A stretch of DNA of 64,000 nt from Haliea alexandrii (lineage in GTDB: Bacteria; Pseudomonadota; Gammaproteobacteria; Pseudomonadales; Halieaceae), in the NCBI RefSeq assembly GCF_003719295.1, contig NZ_RFLW01000001.1, forward strand, positions 1,258,955 through 1,322,954. The letters run 5' to 3'. How positions within the stretch are numbered: position 1 is the stretch's first letter; each line of letters opens with the position of its first letter. The notes below the pieces were generated by a model. That model was not told the origin of the DNA. It did not search any database and saw only the letters and a program-made list of their open reading frames with translations. The position numbers were made by a program, and so were the translations under genes. This document shows, in pieces, positions 16,292 to 25,777 of the stretch.

Positions 16292-17719
16292 ATGTACGAC
16301 CAGTTCTACCGTTTCAATTCAGAGCCGTTCCGGCTCAGCCCGGATCACGCCTTCGCCTATGCCCACAAGGGGTACATCAAGGCGCGGGCGTACATGGCCT
16401 ACGCCTTCATGCGCGAGGAAGGCTTTGTCATGGTCACCGGCCGCCCGGGTACCGGCAAGACGACCTTGGTCGGCGCCCTCATCGAGCACTTGAGCGGTGA
16501 AAACGTGCGCGTGGCCAACCTGGTGTGCAGCCAGTTGAAGGCGGACGACCTGCTGAAGCTTGTAGCCTATGAATTTGGCGTGGCGGTGGATGTGGTGGAG
16601 AAAGGCGAGCTGCTGCAGCGCCTGACCCAGCAGCTGCGTGCCTGGCATCGCGACGGGCGCCGCGCCCTGTTGATTGTCGATGAAGCCCAGGATCTCGCCG
16701 TCTCTGCGATGGAAGAGCTGCGCCTGCTGACCAATATTCAAGTCGGCGGCAAGCCATTGCTGCAGATTTTCCTGCTCGGCCAGCCGGAGCTCAGGGAGCT
16801 GGTATTGCGCCCGGAGCTGGAGCAGGTGCACCAGCGCATTGTGGCCGCCAGCCACTTGAAGTCACTCGAGCTGGAGGAGACGCGCGAGTACATCCTGCAC
16901 CGCCTTGATGTGGTGGGATGGCGCGGCGATCCGGCGTTCAGCCAGGCGGTTTTCCCGCTGGTGTACAAGTTCAGCGAAGGTATCCCCCGGCGTATCAACC
17001 TGATTTGCAGTCGCCTGTTGTTGCACTGTGCGCTGGAGCAGCGGCATCGGGTCGAAGTAGCGGATGTGCGTGAGGTGATCGGCGAACTGCAGGACGAGCA
17101 CCTGGCGGCGGGCGCGACCTGGTCTGAGGCCGATTTCCACGGGCTTGAGGATGTGCCGGACCCGGAACCTGCGGCGTCTGCTGATGAAGAAGACACTGCG
17201 CTGGCAGAGACCGCAGAGGCCCCGCAAGAGGCTGTTGTCAGCAACACCGAGGCTTCGCCAACGATGATGCGGGGGCGGCAGCATTTGACAGTGGTGGCAG
17301 GTGCAGCGGGTGTCACCGCCAAGCGTACCGGTACCGATGAAATGCCTGCAGAAGCAGTGCAGGTGCCGGTGGATGTCGATTTGCCATTGCCTGCGGCGGG
17401 AGCCGTTGTCGCCGCGCCTCCGGCGCACAAGCCGGAGCCGGTTGAGGAAAGCGCCGGCGCGAATCCTGAACCTGTGGCTCCCGGCGAACCCTCGGCAGAG
17501 CCCGTTGCAGCGAGGTCCGCTGCGAAGCCTGCGCAAAAAGTGGCGTCCAGGCGCAGAGATCCAGCGGCGAAACGTGCAGCGGGGCACGCTGCGCGTGCCG
17601 CTTCCGAACCGCCACGGGAACACGGCGGTGGTTGGGTCATCGGGTTTATTCTGGTGTCGTCAGTGGCTCTGGTTGCCTGGGCCGCCACCGGGTTCAGCCT
17701 CGGTTTTTTTCTGGAATAG
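16292..17719 (+). CDS. ExeA-like AAA ATPase, PEP-CTERM locus associated
   Basis: 475 residues. The N-terminal 270 are an AAA domain of the ExeA/GspA type, with Walker A GRPGTGKTT (residues 50-58), Walker B ALLIVDEAQDL and a sensor region ending in EGIPRRINLICSRLL. A long low-complexity Pro/Ala/Glu linker (about 285-445) follows. One membrane helix near the C-terminus (VIGFILVSSVALVAWAATG) anchors it, leaving the ATPase in the cytoplasm. It opens the export operon after the inverted repeat. Proteins of this family always accompany exosortase-A polysaccharide loci; their job is not established, though secretion-complex assembly is likely. Confidence 0.9.
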   Translation: MYDQFYRFNSEPFRLSPDHAFAYAHKGYIKARAYMAYAFMREEGFVMVTGRPGTGKTTLVGALIEHLSGENVRVANLVCSQLKADDLLKLVAYEFGVAVDVVEKGELLQRLTQQLRAWHRDGRRALLIVDEAQDLAVSAMEELRLLTNIQVGGKPLLQIFLLGQPELRELVLRPELEQVHQRIVAASHLKSLELEETREYILHRLDVVGWRGDPAFSQAVFPLVYKFSEGIPRRINLICSRLLLHCALEQRHRVEVADVREVIGELQDEHLAAGATWSEADFHGLEDVPDPEPAASADEEDTALAETAEAPQEAVVSNTEASPTMMRGRQHLTVVAGAAGVTAKRTGTDEMPAEAVQVPVDVDLPLPAAGAVVAAPPAHKPEPVEESAGANPEPVAPGEPSAEPVAARSAAKPAQKVASRRRDPAAKRAAGHAARAASEPPREHGGGWVIGFILVSSVALVAWAATGFSLGFFLE

Positions 17720-17862
17720 TGGGGAAAACGGTGGGATATTGCCCATCGTGTGTGGTTACCTGTTGTTACCTTGGCGGCGCAGTCATGTGCTGTCAGGTGT
17801 GCACCGGGCATCAGTGTTACAACGAAAAGGGCCGCGAGTGGCTCGCTGAGGAGTAGAAGAAG

Positions 17863-18501
17863 ATGAGCATATTCACCGAACTTCCAGGGGGGCGTTCGCC
17901 TGTTGCGCAGGTGCTGGCGGCGCTGATGGTCTTGATGTTGTCGGCCTGCGCGTCGCATCCCCCGGCTCCGGCCGGCGAGCGCGCCACGGCGCCGGATTAC
18001 AACTACGTGATTGGCCCCGGCGACACCATGGAAATTTTTGTCTGGGGCAACCCGGAACTCACCACAACAGGTATCGTGCGCCCGGACGGCAAGTTCACTA
18101 CGCGTCTGGTGGAAGACCTGCAGGCGAGTGGTCGGACGTCCACCGAGCTGGCGCGTGACATTGAAAAAGCCTACGGCGACTACGTGCGCCAGCCGGTAGT
18201 CAGCGTGATCGTCAATGGCTTTGTGGGCGTGCCGGAACAGCAGGTCAGGGTTGTAGGTGAGGCGGCAACGCCCTCCAGCGTGCCTTACCGCCAGCACATG
18301 ACACTGCTGGACCTGATGATCTCAGTGGGCGGCATGACCGAGTTCGCAGCCGGCAACAAGTCGGTACTGGTGCGCACCTTTGGCGGCAAACAGGACTCCT
18401 ACGGCCTGCGCCTGGATGACCTTCTGAAGAAGGGGGATATCTCGGCCAACATGTCGCTGCAGCCGGGCGATATCGTCATCATTTCCGAGAGCTGGTTCTG
18501 A
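17863..18501 (+). CDS. Polysaccharide export lipoprotein (Wza/EpsE-like), PEP-CTERM associated
   Basis: Outer-membrane export protein of 212 residues, short for Wza. Lipoprotein signal with lipobox LSAC around residue 27. Then the Poly_export domain (YNYVIGPGDTMEIFVWGNPEL and IVRPDGKFTTRLVEDL) and a single SLBB domain (VVGEAATPSSVPYRQHMTLLDLM). It would form the periplasmic/outer-membrane channel together with the beta-barrel protein at 21.1 kb. The 143-base gap before it contains no gene I can see. Confidence 0.92.
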   Translation: MSIFTELPGGRSPVAQVLAALMVLMLSACASHPPAPAGERATAPDYNYVIGPGDTMEIFVWGNPELTTTGIVRPDGKFTTRLVEDLQASGRTSTELARDIEKAYGDYVRQPVVSVIVNGFVGVPEQQVRVVGEAATPSSVPYRQHMTLLDLMISVGGMTEFAAGNKSVLVRTFGGKQDSYGLRLDDLLKKGDISANMSLQPGDIVIISESWF

Positions 18502-18539
18502 TGCTACGGCGGTATCGGTTGGTGGCGGAGTAGCGGTTC

Positions 18540-20078
18540 ATGCAGGATGTGTTTGCGCAACTGGTGAGCTATGTGCTCGGGGTGTGGCGTCACCGCTGGT
18601 TGGCGCTGGCCATGGCGTGGGTGCTGGCGCTCACAGGCTGGGCCTATGTGTGGCAGATGCCGGAGTCCTACGTGGCGACGGCGCGCATGCACGTGGATAC
18701 CAACTCCGTGCTGCGCCCGTTGATGCGCGGTCTCACCGTCACGCCGGATATCAATCAGCGCATCCAGATGATGAGCCAGACGCTGCTCAGCCGGCCGAAC
18801 CTTGAACGGCTCGCGCGCATGACCGACCTTGACCTCGGTGCGACCAACGAGGCCGAGAAGGAAGCACTGATTAAGCGCATGCAGGAGTCCATCGGCCTGT
18901 CTGGCAGCCGTGGTAACACGTCGCTCTACTCCATCGAGGTAACGCACCCGGACAGGGAGACCGCCCGACGTGTGGCGCAGGCGCTGATTACCGTGTTCAT
19001 CGAGAACTCCATGAGCGACAAGCGCGCGGACAGTTCCGATGCGCAGAGCTTCCTGCAGCAGCAGATCGCCGACTCGGAACGCCGCCTGGTGGAGGCGGAG
19101 CGCCGTCTTGCCCTGTTCAAGCAGGAGAATGTTGATGTGCTGCCAGGTGGTGGCGGTGATTATTACAGCCGCTTGCAGGAAACACGGGGTGCGTTGCAAC
19201 AGGCACAGCTGCAGCTGCGCGAAGTGGAAAATCGTCGGCGTGAATTGCAGCGTCAGATAGAGGGCGAAGATCCGGTGTTCATCGCTGGAGGCTCCAGCGG
19301 CATGGTACAGTCACCACTCGACGCTCGGGTGCAATCTCTGCAAATGCAGATGGATGGGCTGCTGGCCCGCTACACCGCCAAGCACCCTGAAGTGGTACGT
19401 TTGCGTGGCCTGATTGAAGAGTTGGAAGCGGAGCGGCAGGCTGATTACGCGCGCATGCGTGAGCAACCCGGGGCGTCTTTTGGCGGGCTGGCGAGCAGCC
19501 CCGTGTACCAGGGCATGCGCAGCATGCTGGCACAAACCGAGGCGGAGGCCGCCGAGCTGCGGGTGCGGGTGGGTGAGTACGAGCGGCGTGCGGATGAGCT
19601 GGCGGCCAAGGTCAACCAGATTCCGGAAGTAGAAGCCGAACTCAAACAGCTGAATCGTGACTACGATGTCATCGCCCGGCAGCACCAGCAGATGTTGGAA
19701 CGGCGCGAGTCGGCTCGCTTGTCGGGTGATGTGGAGAGCACGGGTGGGGAGGTTAATTTCCGTGTTATTGATCCACCCTTTGTACCGCGCAGTCCAAGCA
19801 AACCGAACAAGCTGCTGCTCAACGCCGGTGTCCTGGTGGTCGCACTGGGCGCGGGTGTTGGATTGGCACTGTTGCTGACTTTGCTGCACCCCATCGTCAC
19901 GGATGCCCGTATGTTGGCCCACTCCACGGGGCTGCCACTGCTGGGCACCGTCACCTGGAACAAGTCGCCCGAAGAAAAGCGCAGTAGCCTCTGGCGTTTG
20001 GCAGGCTTTGTAGTGTGTGGTGGCGCCTTGTTGGTGGCGTTTGCGGGAGTGCTGGTTGTGCCGGGGGTGTTGGCATGA
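18540..20078 (+). CDS. Wzz-type chain length determinant, PEP-CTERM associated
   Basis: 512-residue inner-membrane polysaccharide co-polymerase. First membrane helix near residues 19-38 (WLALAMAWVLALTGWAYVW). A large periplasmic domain with long coiled coils (about 160-260 and 330-410) follows. The second helix LLNAGVLVVALGAGVGLALL comes after the proline-rich segment FVPRSPSKPNKL, and an extra third helix ends the protein. The cognate kinase is a separate gene 58 bases downstream, as in Gram-positive-like split Wzc systems. Confidence 0.92.
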   Translation: MQDVFAQLVSYVLGVWRHRWLALAMAWVLALTGWAYVWQMPESYVATARMHVDTNSVLRPLMRGLTVTPDINQRIQMMSQTLLSRPNLERLARMTDLDLGATNEAEKEALIKRMQESIGLSGSRGNTSLYSIEVTHPDRETARRVAQALITVFIENSMSDKRADSSDAQSFLQQQIADSERRLVEAERRLALFKQENVDVLPGGGGDYYSRLQETRGALQQAQLQLREVENRRRELQRQIEGEDPVFIAGGSSGMVQSPLDARVQSLQMQMDGLLARYTAKHPEVVRLRGLIEELEAERQADYARMREQPGASFGGLASSPVYQGMRSMLAQTEAEAAELRVRVGEYERRADELAAKVNQIPEVEAELKQLNRDYDVIARQHQQMLERRESARLSGDVESTGGEVNFRVIDPPFVPRSPSKPNKLLLNAGVLVVALGAGVGLALLLTLLHPIVTDARMLAHSTGLPLLGTVTWNKSPEEKRSSLWRLAGFVVCGGALLVAFAGVLVVPGVLA

Positions 20079-20136
20079 GGAATGGCAGGCCAGTGATGAT
20101 CACAGGCAGCGCTTTGAAAGGGCGGAGAGAGCAACA

Positions 20137-21102
20137 ATGAGCACGATCGAAAAGGCCCTGAGCCAGATGGAGGCCGCAAAACAGGCGCACCCTGATTCGC
20201 CGCAGAACACGGTGGAGCGCGCTGGTGAGGCGCAATCGGCGCCCGCTCAGGCCCAAAGTCAGAGTGACGATGTCGGCGACTGGCAGCAGGGGGCGCAAGT
20301 TGACATCCCCTTTGATGCGCTGCACGCGCAGGGGTTCCTCACACCGGCCATTCCACGCAGCGCCATTGCGGAGGAGTTTCGCACCATCAAGCGGCCGTTG
20401 CTGAAGAATGCCTCTGGTAACTCAGTCAGCCCGATTCCGAATGCTAACCTGATCATGGTAACGAGTGCCCTGCAGGGTGATGGCAAGACCTTCTCCTCCA
20501 TCAACCTCGCCCTCAGCATCGCCATGGAGCGAGACAAAACCGTCTTGTTTGTCGATGCCGACGTACTCAAGGCGACGGCGGGCCATCGGCTGGGCATACC
20601 GGCTGGTACACCGGGACTGATTGATGTGCTGCGCCGCGAGGCAAAGCCGGAAGATGTCATCTTGCGCACGAACATGGAGAAGCTGCGCATACTGCCCGCC
20701 GGTACTGCCGACGAGCACGCCACAGAGCTGCTCGCCAGTGAGAACATGCACACGTTCATGCTGGAATTGTCCGCGCGCTATCCTGACCGCATCATTGTGT
20801 TTGATTCCCCGCCGCTGCTGCTGACCACCGAGGCCGGCGTCTTGGCGAGTTTCATGGGGCAGATCGTATTCGTTGCTTCGGCCGATATCACGCCACAGCA
20901 CGCTGTGAAAGAGGCCCTGGAGCATATCGGCGAGGACAAGATGGTCGCGGTAATGTTGAACCGCGCATCGCGCCGGCGCATGGGCTTATTCGGTATGGGC
21001 GTGGGCTACGGCTACGGTTACGGCTATGGCTACGGCTACGGTGGCCGTGCTGAAGCGGCCGAGGCCGCGGATCAGGATGCAGCGAGGGCGATGAACCCGT
21101 GA
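20137..21102 (+). CDS. Tyrosine autokinase (CpsD/BY-kinase), PEP-CTERM associated
   Basis: Cytoplasmic BY-kinase of 321 residues. Walker A ALQGDGKTF, Walker A' VLFVDADVL and Walker B IIVFDSPPLLL. The C-terminal tail has six tyrosines in an alternating Gly-Tyr run, the expected autophosphorylation cluster. It would be activated by the Wzz-type protein upstream and reset by the phosphatase at 6.2 kb. The start is ATG 20137, with GGAGAG about 8 bases upstream and the family-typical opening MSTIEKALSQMEAAK. The DNA of the tail is a 6-base tandem repeat. Confidence 0.92.
   Translation: MSTIEKALSQMEAAKQAHPDSPQNTVERAGEAQSAPAQAQSQSDDVGDWQQGAQVDIPFDALHAQGFLTPAIPRSAIAEEFRTIKRPLLKNASGNSVSPIPNANLIMVTSALQGDGKTFSSINLALSIAMERDKTVLFVDADVLKATAGHRLGIPAGTPGLIDVLRREAKPEDVILRTNMEKLRILPAGTADEHATELLASENMHTFMLELSARYPDRIIVFDSPPLLLTTEAGVLASFMGQIVFVASADITPQHAVKEALEHIGEDKMVAVMLNRASRRRMGLFGMGVGYGYGYGYGYGYGGRAEAAEAADQDAARAMNP
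21004..21042 (+). repeat. Six-base tandem repeat (GGCTAC-like) coding for Gly-Tyr
   Basis: Six and a half copies of GGNTAY with third-base changes encode alternating Gly and Tyr in the kinase tail. The copy number could change by slippage without breaking the frame, altering the number of phosphorylatable tyrosines. Confidence 0.8.
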
Positions 21103-22673
21103 AACTACGCCAAGACCCCGTCCCCAACGTGTGCAGCGCATCCCTCTGTGCTTCCTCCAGCTATTCTGTAGCGTTTCGCCCCCGCGTCGGACTATTCGCG
21201 CTGACGGCGGTGGCTGCTTTGCTTGCGCTGCCGGCGCAGGCCGCGGAGTGGGATACCAATGTTGGCATGTCAGTGGGTGGCTACTACTCCGACAATATCT
21301 GTCTGGCGCCGAATGACAAGGAGGGCAAGACCGTGGCAACGGCGCGACCGGATGTCAGCGTTACGGGGCGCGGTGCGCGCGGTAACGTGAACCTGCAGGC
21401 GGCTGTTGAATACAACTCGCTGGGGGACAGCGACCTGGAGTGTGAAACCGGTCAGGCTTCGCAGTTGAGCAATCGCAAGTCGTTTATCCCCAGCATCCGC
21501 TTCAATAGCGACTATGAACTGGTGGAGGACTGGCTTCAGGTGGATGCAGCGGCCTCTGCTCGAGAGAATTCGCTGAATCCCTTCGGGCCACCGGGCACGG
21601 GCAATGGGCGCGACAACACCAATATCGTCTACGACTACACTGCAGGGGCGTTATTGCAGCGTCGTCTGGCACAAACGGCCAACCTGCGCTTGCGGTACGC
21701 CTACAATGAGCAGTTCAATGATGCCGACATTTACGGCAACAGTGATGAAGACCGGGTCGAGTTCGATCTGGATACGCTGCCGGGGCAGGGGCGATTCAGT
21801 GCGGGCGTCGGGGGGCAATACAGCAAAATCAATTACGAAGCCACGGACTTCCAGCCCGCCTTTGACAATGAGCTGTCGAACGCCGAATTTCGTCTTGCCT
21901 TCCAGGTGCTGGACAGCTGGCAGATCAACGGCCTGGCTGGCGAGGAATGGAACGAATTCACCAGCCAGCGCGAGGATATTGACGGTAGCTACTGGGACGT
22001 AGGAATCCGCTGGACGCCCAATCCCCGGGTTGAGGTCAATGTCGGTACCGGTGAGCGTTTTTTCGGCAGCACACCTCGGGCAGATATTCGTTACCGCCAC
22101 AAGCGCAGTGAACTGAGTGCCAGCTACGTGCGCACGCTGACTCTACCGCGCACGCTGCGCGGATCCGACGCAGGTCTCGTTGACCCCAGCGATCCGTTCG
22201 GTCCCGGCTTTGGTGAACTACCCGGGGATCTCCTCGGGAATGAGGGGCAGCCCACGTTCATCGGAAATTCGCCGGTGCTGGACGAACGTTTCGAGTTGCG
22301 CTATCGCTTTGAGGCTCGGAGAAGCTCCGTAACGCTTTCGGCTTCCGATTCACGGCAACAGCGGGCCGATGACGGCTCCGAGGCAACGTTCAGCGAGGCG
22401 GGTGTTACATTTACCCGCAATCTGTCCAGTACCCTGTCGGCCAATGCCCGTCTGCGCTGGTACGAGCGCGAAGGACAGGAAGCGGGTGGTGGCAACTTCG
22501 GTGGTTTTGGGCAGGATAGCGAAACCTGGCAGGCGGGCTTGGGACTCACGCGCCGACTGGGCAGTGATACAACACTCACGCTTGCCTACCAGTTCCTGAC
22601 GCAGGATTCGGATTTTGCGCTGAACAATTACGACGAGAACCGCGTCACGTTCAACGTCAGACACGCTTTCTAG
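21099..22673 (+). CDS. Outer-membrane beta-barrel protein, PEP-CTERM system associated
   Basis: 524 residues. GTG 21099 overlaps the kinase stop (GTGA). A long N-region is followed by a signal peptide (LFALTAVAALLALPAQAAEW). The rest is repeated amphipathic beta strands with alternating polar and aromatic residues, and the protein ends in an outer-membrane-type terminal strand (RVTFNVRHAF, final Phe). This is the uncharacterised family typically placed after the kinase in exosortase-A loci. By position it is the likely outer-membrane export porin for the polysaccharide, the counterpart of PelB/AlgE/BcsC barrels. That role is an inference. Confidence 0.85.
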   Translation: MKLRQDPVPNVCSASLCASSSYSVAFRPRVGLFALTAVAALLALPAQAAEWDTNVGMSVGGYYSDNICLAPNDKEGKTVATARPDVSVTGRGARGNVNLQAAVEYNSLGDSDLECETGQASQLSNRKSFIPSIRFNSDYELVEDWLQVDAAASARENSLNPFGPPGTGNGRDNTNIVYDYTAGALLQRRLAQTANLRLRYAYNEQFNDADIYGNSDEDRVEFDLDTLPGQGRFSAGVGGQYSKINYEATDFQPAFDNELSNAEFRLAFQVLDSWQINGLAGEEWNEFTSQREDIDGSYWDVGIRWTPNPRVEVNVGTGERFFGSTPRADIRYRHKRSELSASYVRTLTLPRTLRGSDAGLVDPSDPFGPGFGELPGDLLGNEGQPTFIGNSPVLDERFELRYRFEARRSSVTLSASDSRQQRADDGSEATFSEAGVTFTRNLSSTLSANARLRWYEREGQEAGGGNFGGFGQDSETWQAGLGLTRRLGSDTTLTLAYQFLTQDSDFALNNYDENRVTFNVRHAF

Positions 22674-22682
22674 GACGCAGCC

Positions 22683-23819
22683 ATGGCGATTGAACAGACG
22701 GCCGCGCGCATTCTTTGTGTGGTGGGCGCGCGGCCCAATTTCATGAAGATTGCCCCTATCATGCGGGCCTTCAACGCGCCCGGCAGTGGGTTGCAGGCGA
22801 GCCTGGTGCACACAGGGCAGCACTACGATGCGGCGATGAAGCATGCCTTCTTCGAACAGCTGCATATCCCGGAGCCGGATGTCGACCTGGGTGTTGGCTC
22901 GGGTACCCACGCCGAGCAAACCGCACATATCATGCTCAAGTTTGAGCCGGTGCTGGATGCCCAGCGTCCCGCGGCTGTGCTGGTGGTGGGTGATGTCAAT
23001 TCCACTATCGCCTGCGCGCTGGTTGCGGTGAAGAAAGGCATCCCGGTGATACATGTAGAAGCAGGGCTGCGCAGTGGCGACCGCGGCATGCCGGAAGAGA
23101 TCAACCGCATTCTGACGGATCAACTGTCGGACCTGCTGTTCACGACCGAGGCCTCGGCGGCGGACAACCTCGAGCGCGAAGGTATCAGCCGTGACAAGGT
23201 GCACTTTGTCGGCAACGTGATGATCGATACCCTGCACTACAATCTGGCGTCTGCAACACCCTCTGCCCACACGCTGGCAGAAGCCGGCGCCGCATTCACG
23301 CAAGGCTACGGCTTGCTGACCCTGCATCGTCCATCCAATGTGGACGATGCCGACGTGTTGCGGCGCCTGCTCACCGAACTCGCCGGGATCAGCCACGAAA
23401 CACCGCTGGTATTCCCGGTGCACCCGCGCACGCGGGCCCGCATCAGTGAAGCGGGGCTGGACGCCTTACTCAGTGATGCGAATATTCTCCTTCTGCCGCC
23501 CCAGGGTTACCTGGAGATGCTCGGTCTGATGCGCGATGCGCGCATGGTGCTCACGGATTCCGGTGGCATTCAGGAGGAAACCACAGCACTCGGTGTGCCC
23601 TGCATAACGCTGCGCGAGAGTACGGAGCGGCCCATTACCGTTGCGCAGGGCACCAATACCATCGTAGGCACGGACGCAGCCGCTATACGCAAGGCCTACC
23701 GCGAGGTGATGGATTTAGGCGGCAAGGCCGGGCGTCAGCCGGAGCACTGGGACGGGCAGGCGGCGGAACGCATAGCCGTCATCCTGGCGCGCTGGTGTGC
23801 GGACGGGCGCGCGGCATGA
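22683..23819 (+). CDS. wecB: UDP-N-acetylglucosamine 2-epimerase (non-hydrolysing)
   Basis: Converts UDP-GlcNAc to UDP-ManNAc in the cytoplasm. 378 residues. Family motifs: GARPNFMKIAPI at the N-terminus, HTGQHYD, HVEAGLRSGDRGMPEEINR, LHRPSNVD and TDSGGIQEETTALGVPCITLR with the catalytic acids and UDP-binding residues. The ManNAc could be used directly or oxidised by the dehydrogenase at 14.8 kb. The next gene starts inside its stop codon. Confidence 0.93.
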   Translation: MAIEQTAARILCVVGARPNFMKIAPIMRAFNAPGSGLQASLVHTGQHYDAAMKHAFFEQLHIPEPDVDLGVGSGTHAEQTAHIMLKFEPVLDAQRPAAVLVVGDVNSTIACALVAVKKGIPVIHVEAGLRSGDRGMPEEINRILTDQLSDLLFTTEASAADNLEREGISRDKVHFVGNVMIDTLHYNLASATPSAHTLAEAGAAFTQGYGLLTLHRPSNVDDADVLRRLLTELAGISHETPLVFPVHPRTRARISEAGLDALLSDANILLLPPQGYLEMLGLMRDARMVLTDSGGIQEETTALGVPCITLRESTERPITVAQGTNTIVGTDAAAIRKAYREVMDLGGKAGRQPEHWDGQAAERIAVILARWCADGRAA

Positions 23820-24742
23820 GCAAGCAAGCCACCACGCGGCTGAATGCCATGACCGTCGACGTCGAGGATTACTTTCAGGTTTCGGCCTTCGAGCCCCACA
23901 TCAAGCGGTCGGACTGGGACACGACACCGTTGCGCGTGCAGGCGAATGTCGAACGTATTCTGGATCTGTTTGCAGAGCATGGCGTAAAAGCGACGTTCTT
24001 TACCCTCGGTTGGGTGGCGCAGCGTCACCCCGGCATGGTGCAGCGCATCGTAGCTGAAGGCCATGAGCTGGCCAGCCACGGTTGGGAGCACATTCGCGCG
24101 AATACGCAGCGCCCGGCGGAATTCGCCGATGACGTCCGCCGTACCAAGGCTTTTCTCGAAGACATCGGCGGTGTTGCTGTGCAGGGTTATCGGGCAGCCA
24201 GTTATTCCATCGGCCGCGACAACCTCTGGGCGTTGGACGCGCTGGCGGATGCAGGCTATGCCTACAGCTCCAGCATTGCGCCACTGCGGCACGATTTGTA
24301 TGGCATGCCCGAGGCACCGCGCTTTGCCTTTGCCGCGGCGTCCGGACGCCTGGCGGAAATTCCAGTCACCACCCTGCCGCTGGCAGGGCGCAACATCAAC
24401 TGTGGCGGTGGAGGCTGGTTTCGCCTGTTCCCCTACGCGTTTTCACGCTGGGCGTTGCGGTGCATCAATGAACGCGAACAGCAAAGCGGGCATTTCTACT
24501 TCCACCCCTGGGAAATCGACCCGGCGCAACCGCGCCCTGAAGGCCTTACGGCCCGCACGCGCTTTCGTCACTACCTGAACCTGAACCGCATGCAGCCGCG
24601 CCTGCAGCAGCTGCTTGCGGATTTTCGCTGGGACCGCATGGACCGTGTGTTCGCAGACGCCATCGCGGCGCCCGCCGGCCTGCAGCAGCCGGCATTCGCG
24701 ACGGGTCAGGCCAACAGTCTACGCGGGAGTGCCGGGGCGTGA
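23816..24742 (+). CDS. Polysaccharide deacetylase, PEP-CTERM locus subfamily
   Basis: NodB-type deacetylase of about 308 residues, likely to remove N-acetyl groups from the glycan. It opens with MTVDVEDYFQV, where the metal-binding aspartates of this subfamily lie; the metal-binding His pair is in EGHELASHGWEH and a further motif is RAASYSIGRDNLWAL. The C-terminal extension (FYFHPWEIDPAQPR) is the DUF3473-type region of the subfamily. No signal peptide is seen, so it may act on cytoplasmic lipid-linked intermediates. ATG 23816 overlaps the 2-epimerase stop; an alternative start is the Met of the MTVDVED motif. Confidence 0.92.
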   Translation: MSKQATTRLNAMTVDVEDYFQVSAFEPHIKRSDWDTTPLRVQANVERILDLFAEHGVKATFFTLGWVAQRHPGMVQRIVAEGHELASHGWEHIRANTQRPAEFADDVRRTKAFLEDIGGVAVQGYRAASYSIGRDNLWALDALADAGYAYSSSIAPLRHDLYGMPEAPRFAFAAASGRLAEIPVTTLPLAGRNINCGGGGWFRLFPYAFSRWALRCINEREQQSGHFYFHPWEIDPAQPRPEGLTARTRFRHYLNLNRMQPRLQQLLADFRWDRMDRVFADAIAAPAGLQQPAFATGQANSLRGSAGA

Positions 24743-25770
24743 CGCTGCGAGTGCGCGCTGCCGAAGCCACTGACGAGGCGGCCTGGGAACGGTTTGTGGC
24801 CCAGTGCGAGCAGGCGACCTTTTTCCACCGTTTCGGTTGGCGCCGCGTACTCGAAGGTGCCTTGGGGCACCGCTGTCACTTTCTGCTTGCGGAAGAGGGC
24901 GGTGAGATCGTGGGTGTGCTGCCCTTGGCAGAAGTGCGCAGCCGGCTGTTCGGTAACAAGCTGGCGGGGCTGCCGTTCTGTGTGTATGGCGGTATCGCCG
25001 CGCAACATCCGGAGGCCGCGCGCCTGTTGCGGGATGAAGCCGCGGCGATGGCGACCGCATTGGGGGTCGATGCTCTGGAGCTGCGCAACCTTGAGGCGAG
25101 CGACAGTGGCTGGCCAATCAAGGACCTGTATTACACGTTCCGCAAGCCGATCACCGCAGACAACGGCGCAAACCTGAAAGCCATACCCAACCGCCAGCGG
25201 GCCATGATCCGCAAAGGCATCAAGGAGGGCCTTGCAGGTGAAGAGGTCGAGGGTACGCAGCGTTTGTATCGCGTGTATGCCGAGAGCGTGCGCAACCTGG
25301 GTACGCCAGTGTTCAGCAGGCGCTATTTGGACGCGCTCCGCTACGAGTTTGCCGAGGATTGTCGTGTATTGATGATTCGTCAGGGCGACGAAGACGTTGC
25401 AGGTGTGATGAGTTTCTACTTCCGCAATGAAGTGTTGCCCTATTATGGTGGCAGCATTGCGCGGGCCCGCACAATACGTGGCTGCAACCATTTTATGTAC
25501 TGGGAGCTCATGCGCCGCAGTGCTGAAGAAGGTATCACAGTATATGATTTCGGGCGCAGCAAGCGCGAAACCGGGCCCTTCGAATTCAAGAAGAACTGGG
25601 GATTTGAGCCGCAGGCGCTGCCCTATGAGTACTTTCTGGTCAAAAGTGCACAGGTGCCGGACGTGAACCCCAGTAACCCGAAGTACCGGCTGCTGGTTAA
25701 TGTCTGGCAGCGCCTGCCATTGCCGGTGGCAAACGTGCTGGGGCCGCCATTGGCCCGTAACCTGGGTTAG
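24739..25770 (+). CDS. FemAB-related protein, PEP-CTERM system associated
   Basis: 343 residues with two tandem GNAT folds, as in FemABX aminoacyl-tRNA-dependent transferases (FFHRFGWRRVLEGALG near the start; MRRSAEEGITVYDFGRSK and PFEFKKNWGFEPQALPYEY near the end). FemX-type enzymes add an amino acid from aminoacyl-tRNA to cell-wall precursors, so this one may aminoacylate the exopolysaccharide or an intermediate. The true donor and acceptor are unknown. GTG 24739 overlaps the deacetylase stop. Confidence 0.9.
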   Translation: MTLRVRAAEATDEAAWERFVAQCEQATFFHRFGWRRVLEGALGHRCHFLLAEEGGEIVGVLPLAEVRSRLFGNKLAGLPFCVYGGIAAQHPEAARLLRDEAAAMATALGVDALELRNLEASDSGWPIKDLYYTFRKPITADNGANLKAIPNRQRAMIRKGIKEGLAGEEVEGTQRLYRVYAESVRNLGTPVFSRRYLDALRYEFAEDCRVLMIRQGDEDVAGVMSFYFRNEVLPYYGGSIARARTIRGCNHFMYWELMRRSAEEGITVYDFGRSKRETGPFEFKKNWGFEPQALPYEYFLVKSAQVPDVNPSNPKYRLLVNVWQRLPLPVANVLGPPLARNLG

Positions 25771-25777
25771 GCGCGTA

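Noticed and set aside
16738-18297. Long open frame of 519 codons on the minus strand opposite the ATPase and export lipoprotein genes
   Set aside because: It is low-complexity Ser/Arg/Pro-rich, has no ribosome site, and both opposite-strand genes have clear family motifs. It is a GC-driven shadow.
21004-21042. Tandem repeat considered as a CRISPR-like array
   Set aside because: Unit is 6 bases without spacers and lies in frame within the kinase tail. No CRISPR array was seen anywhere in the window.
22350-23423. 357-codon minus-strand frame opposite the barrel protein and the 2-epimerase
   Set aside because: It spans two well-supported plus-strand genes and has antisense-type composition.
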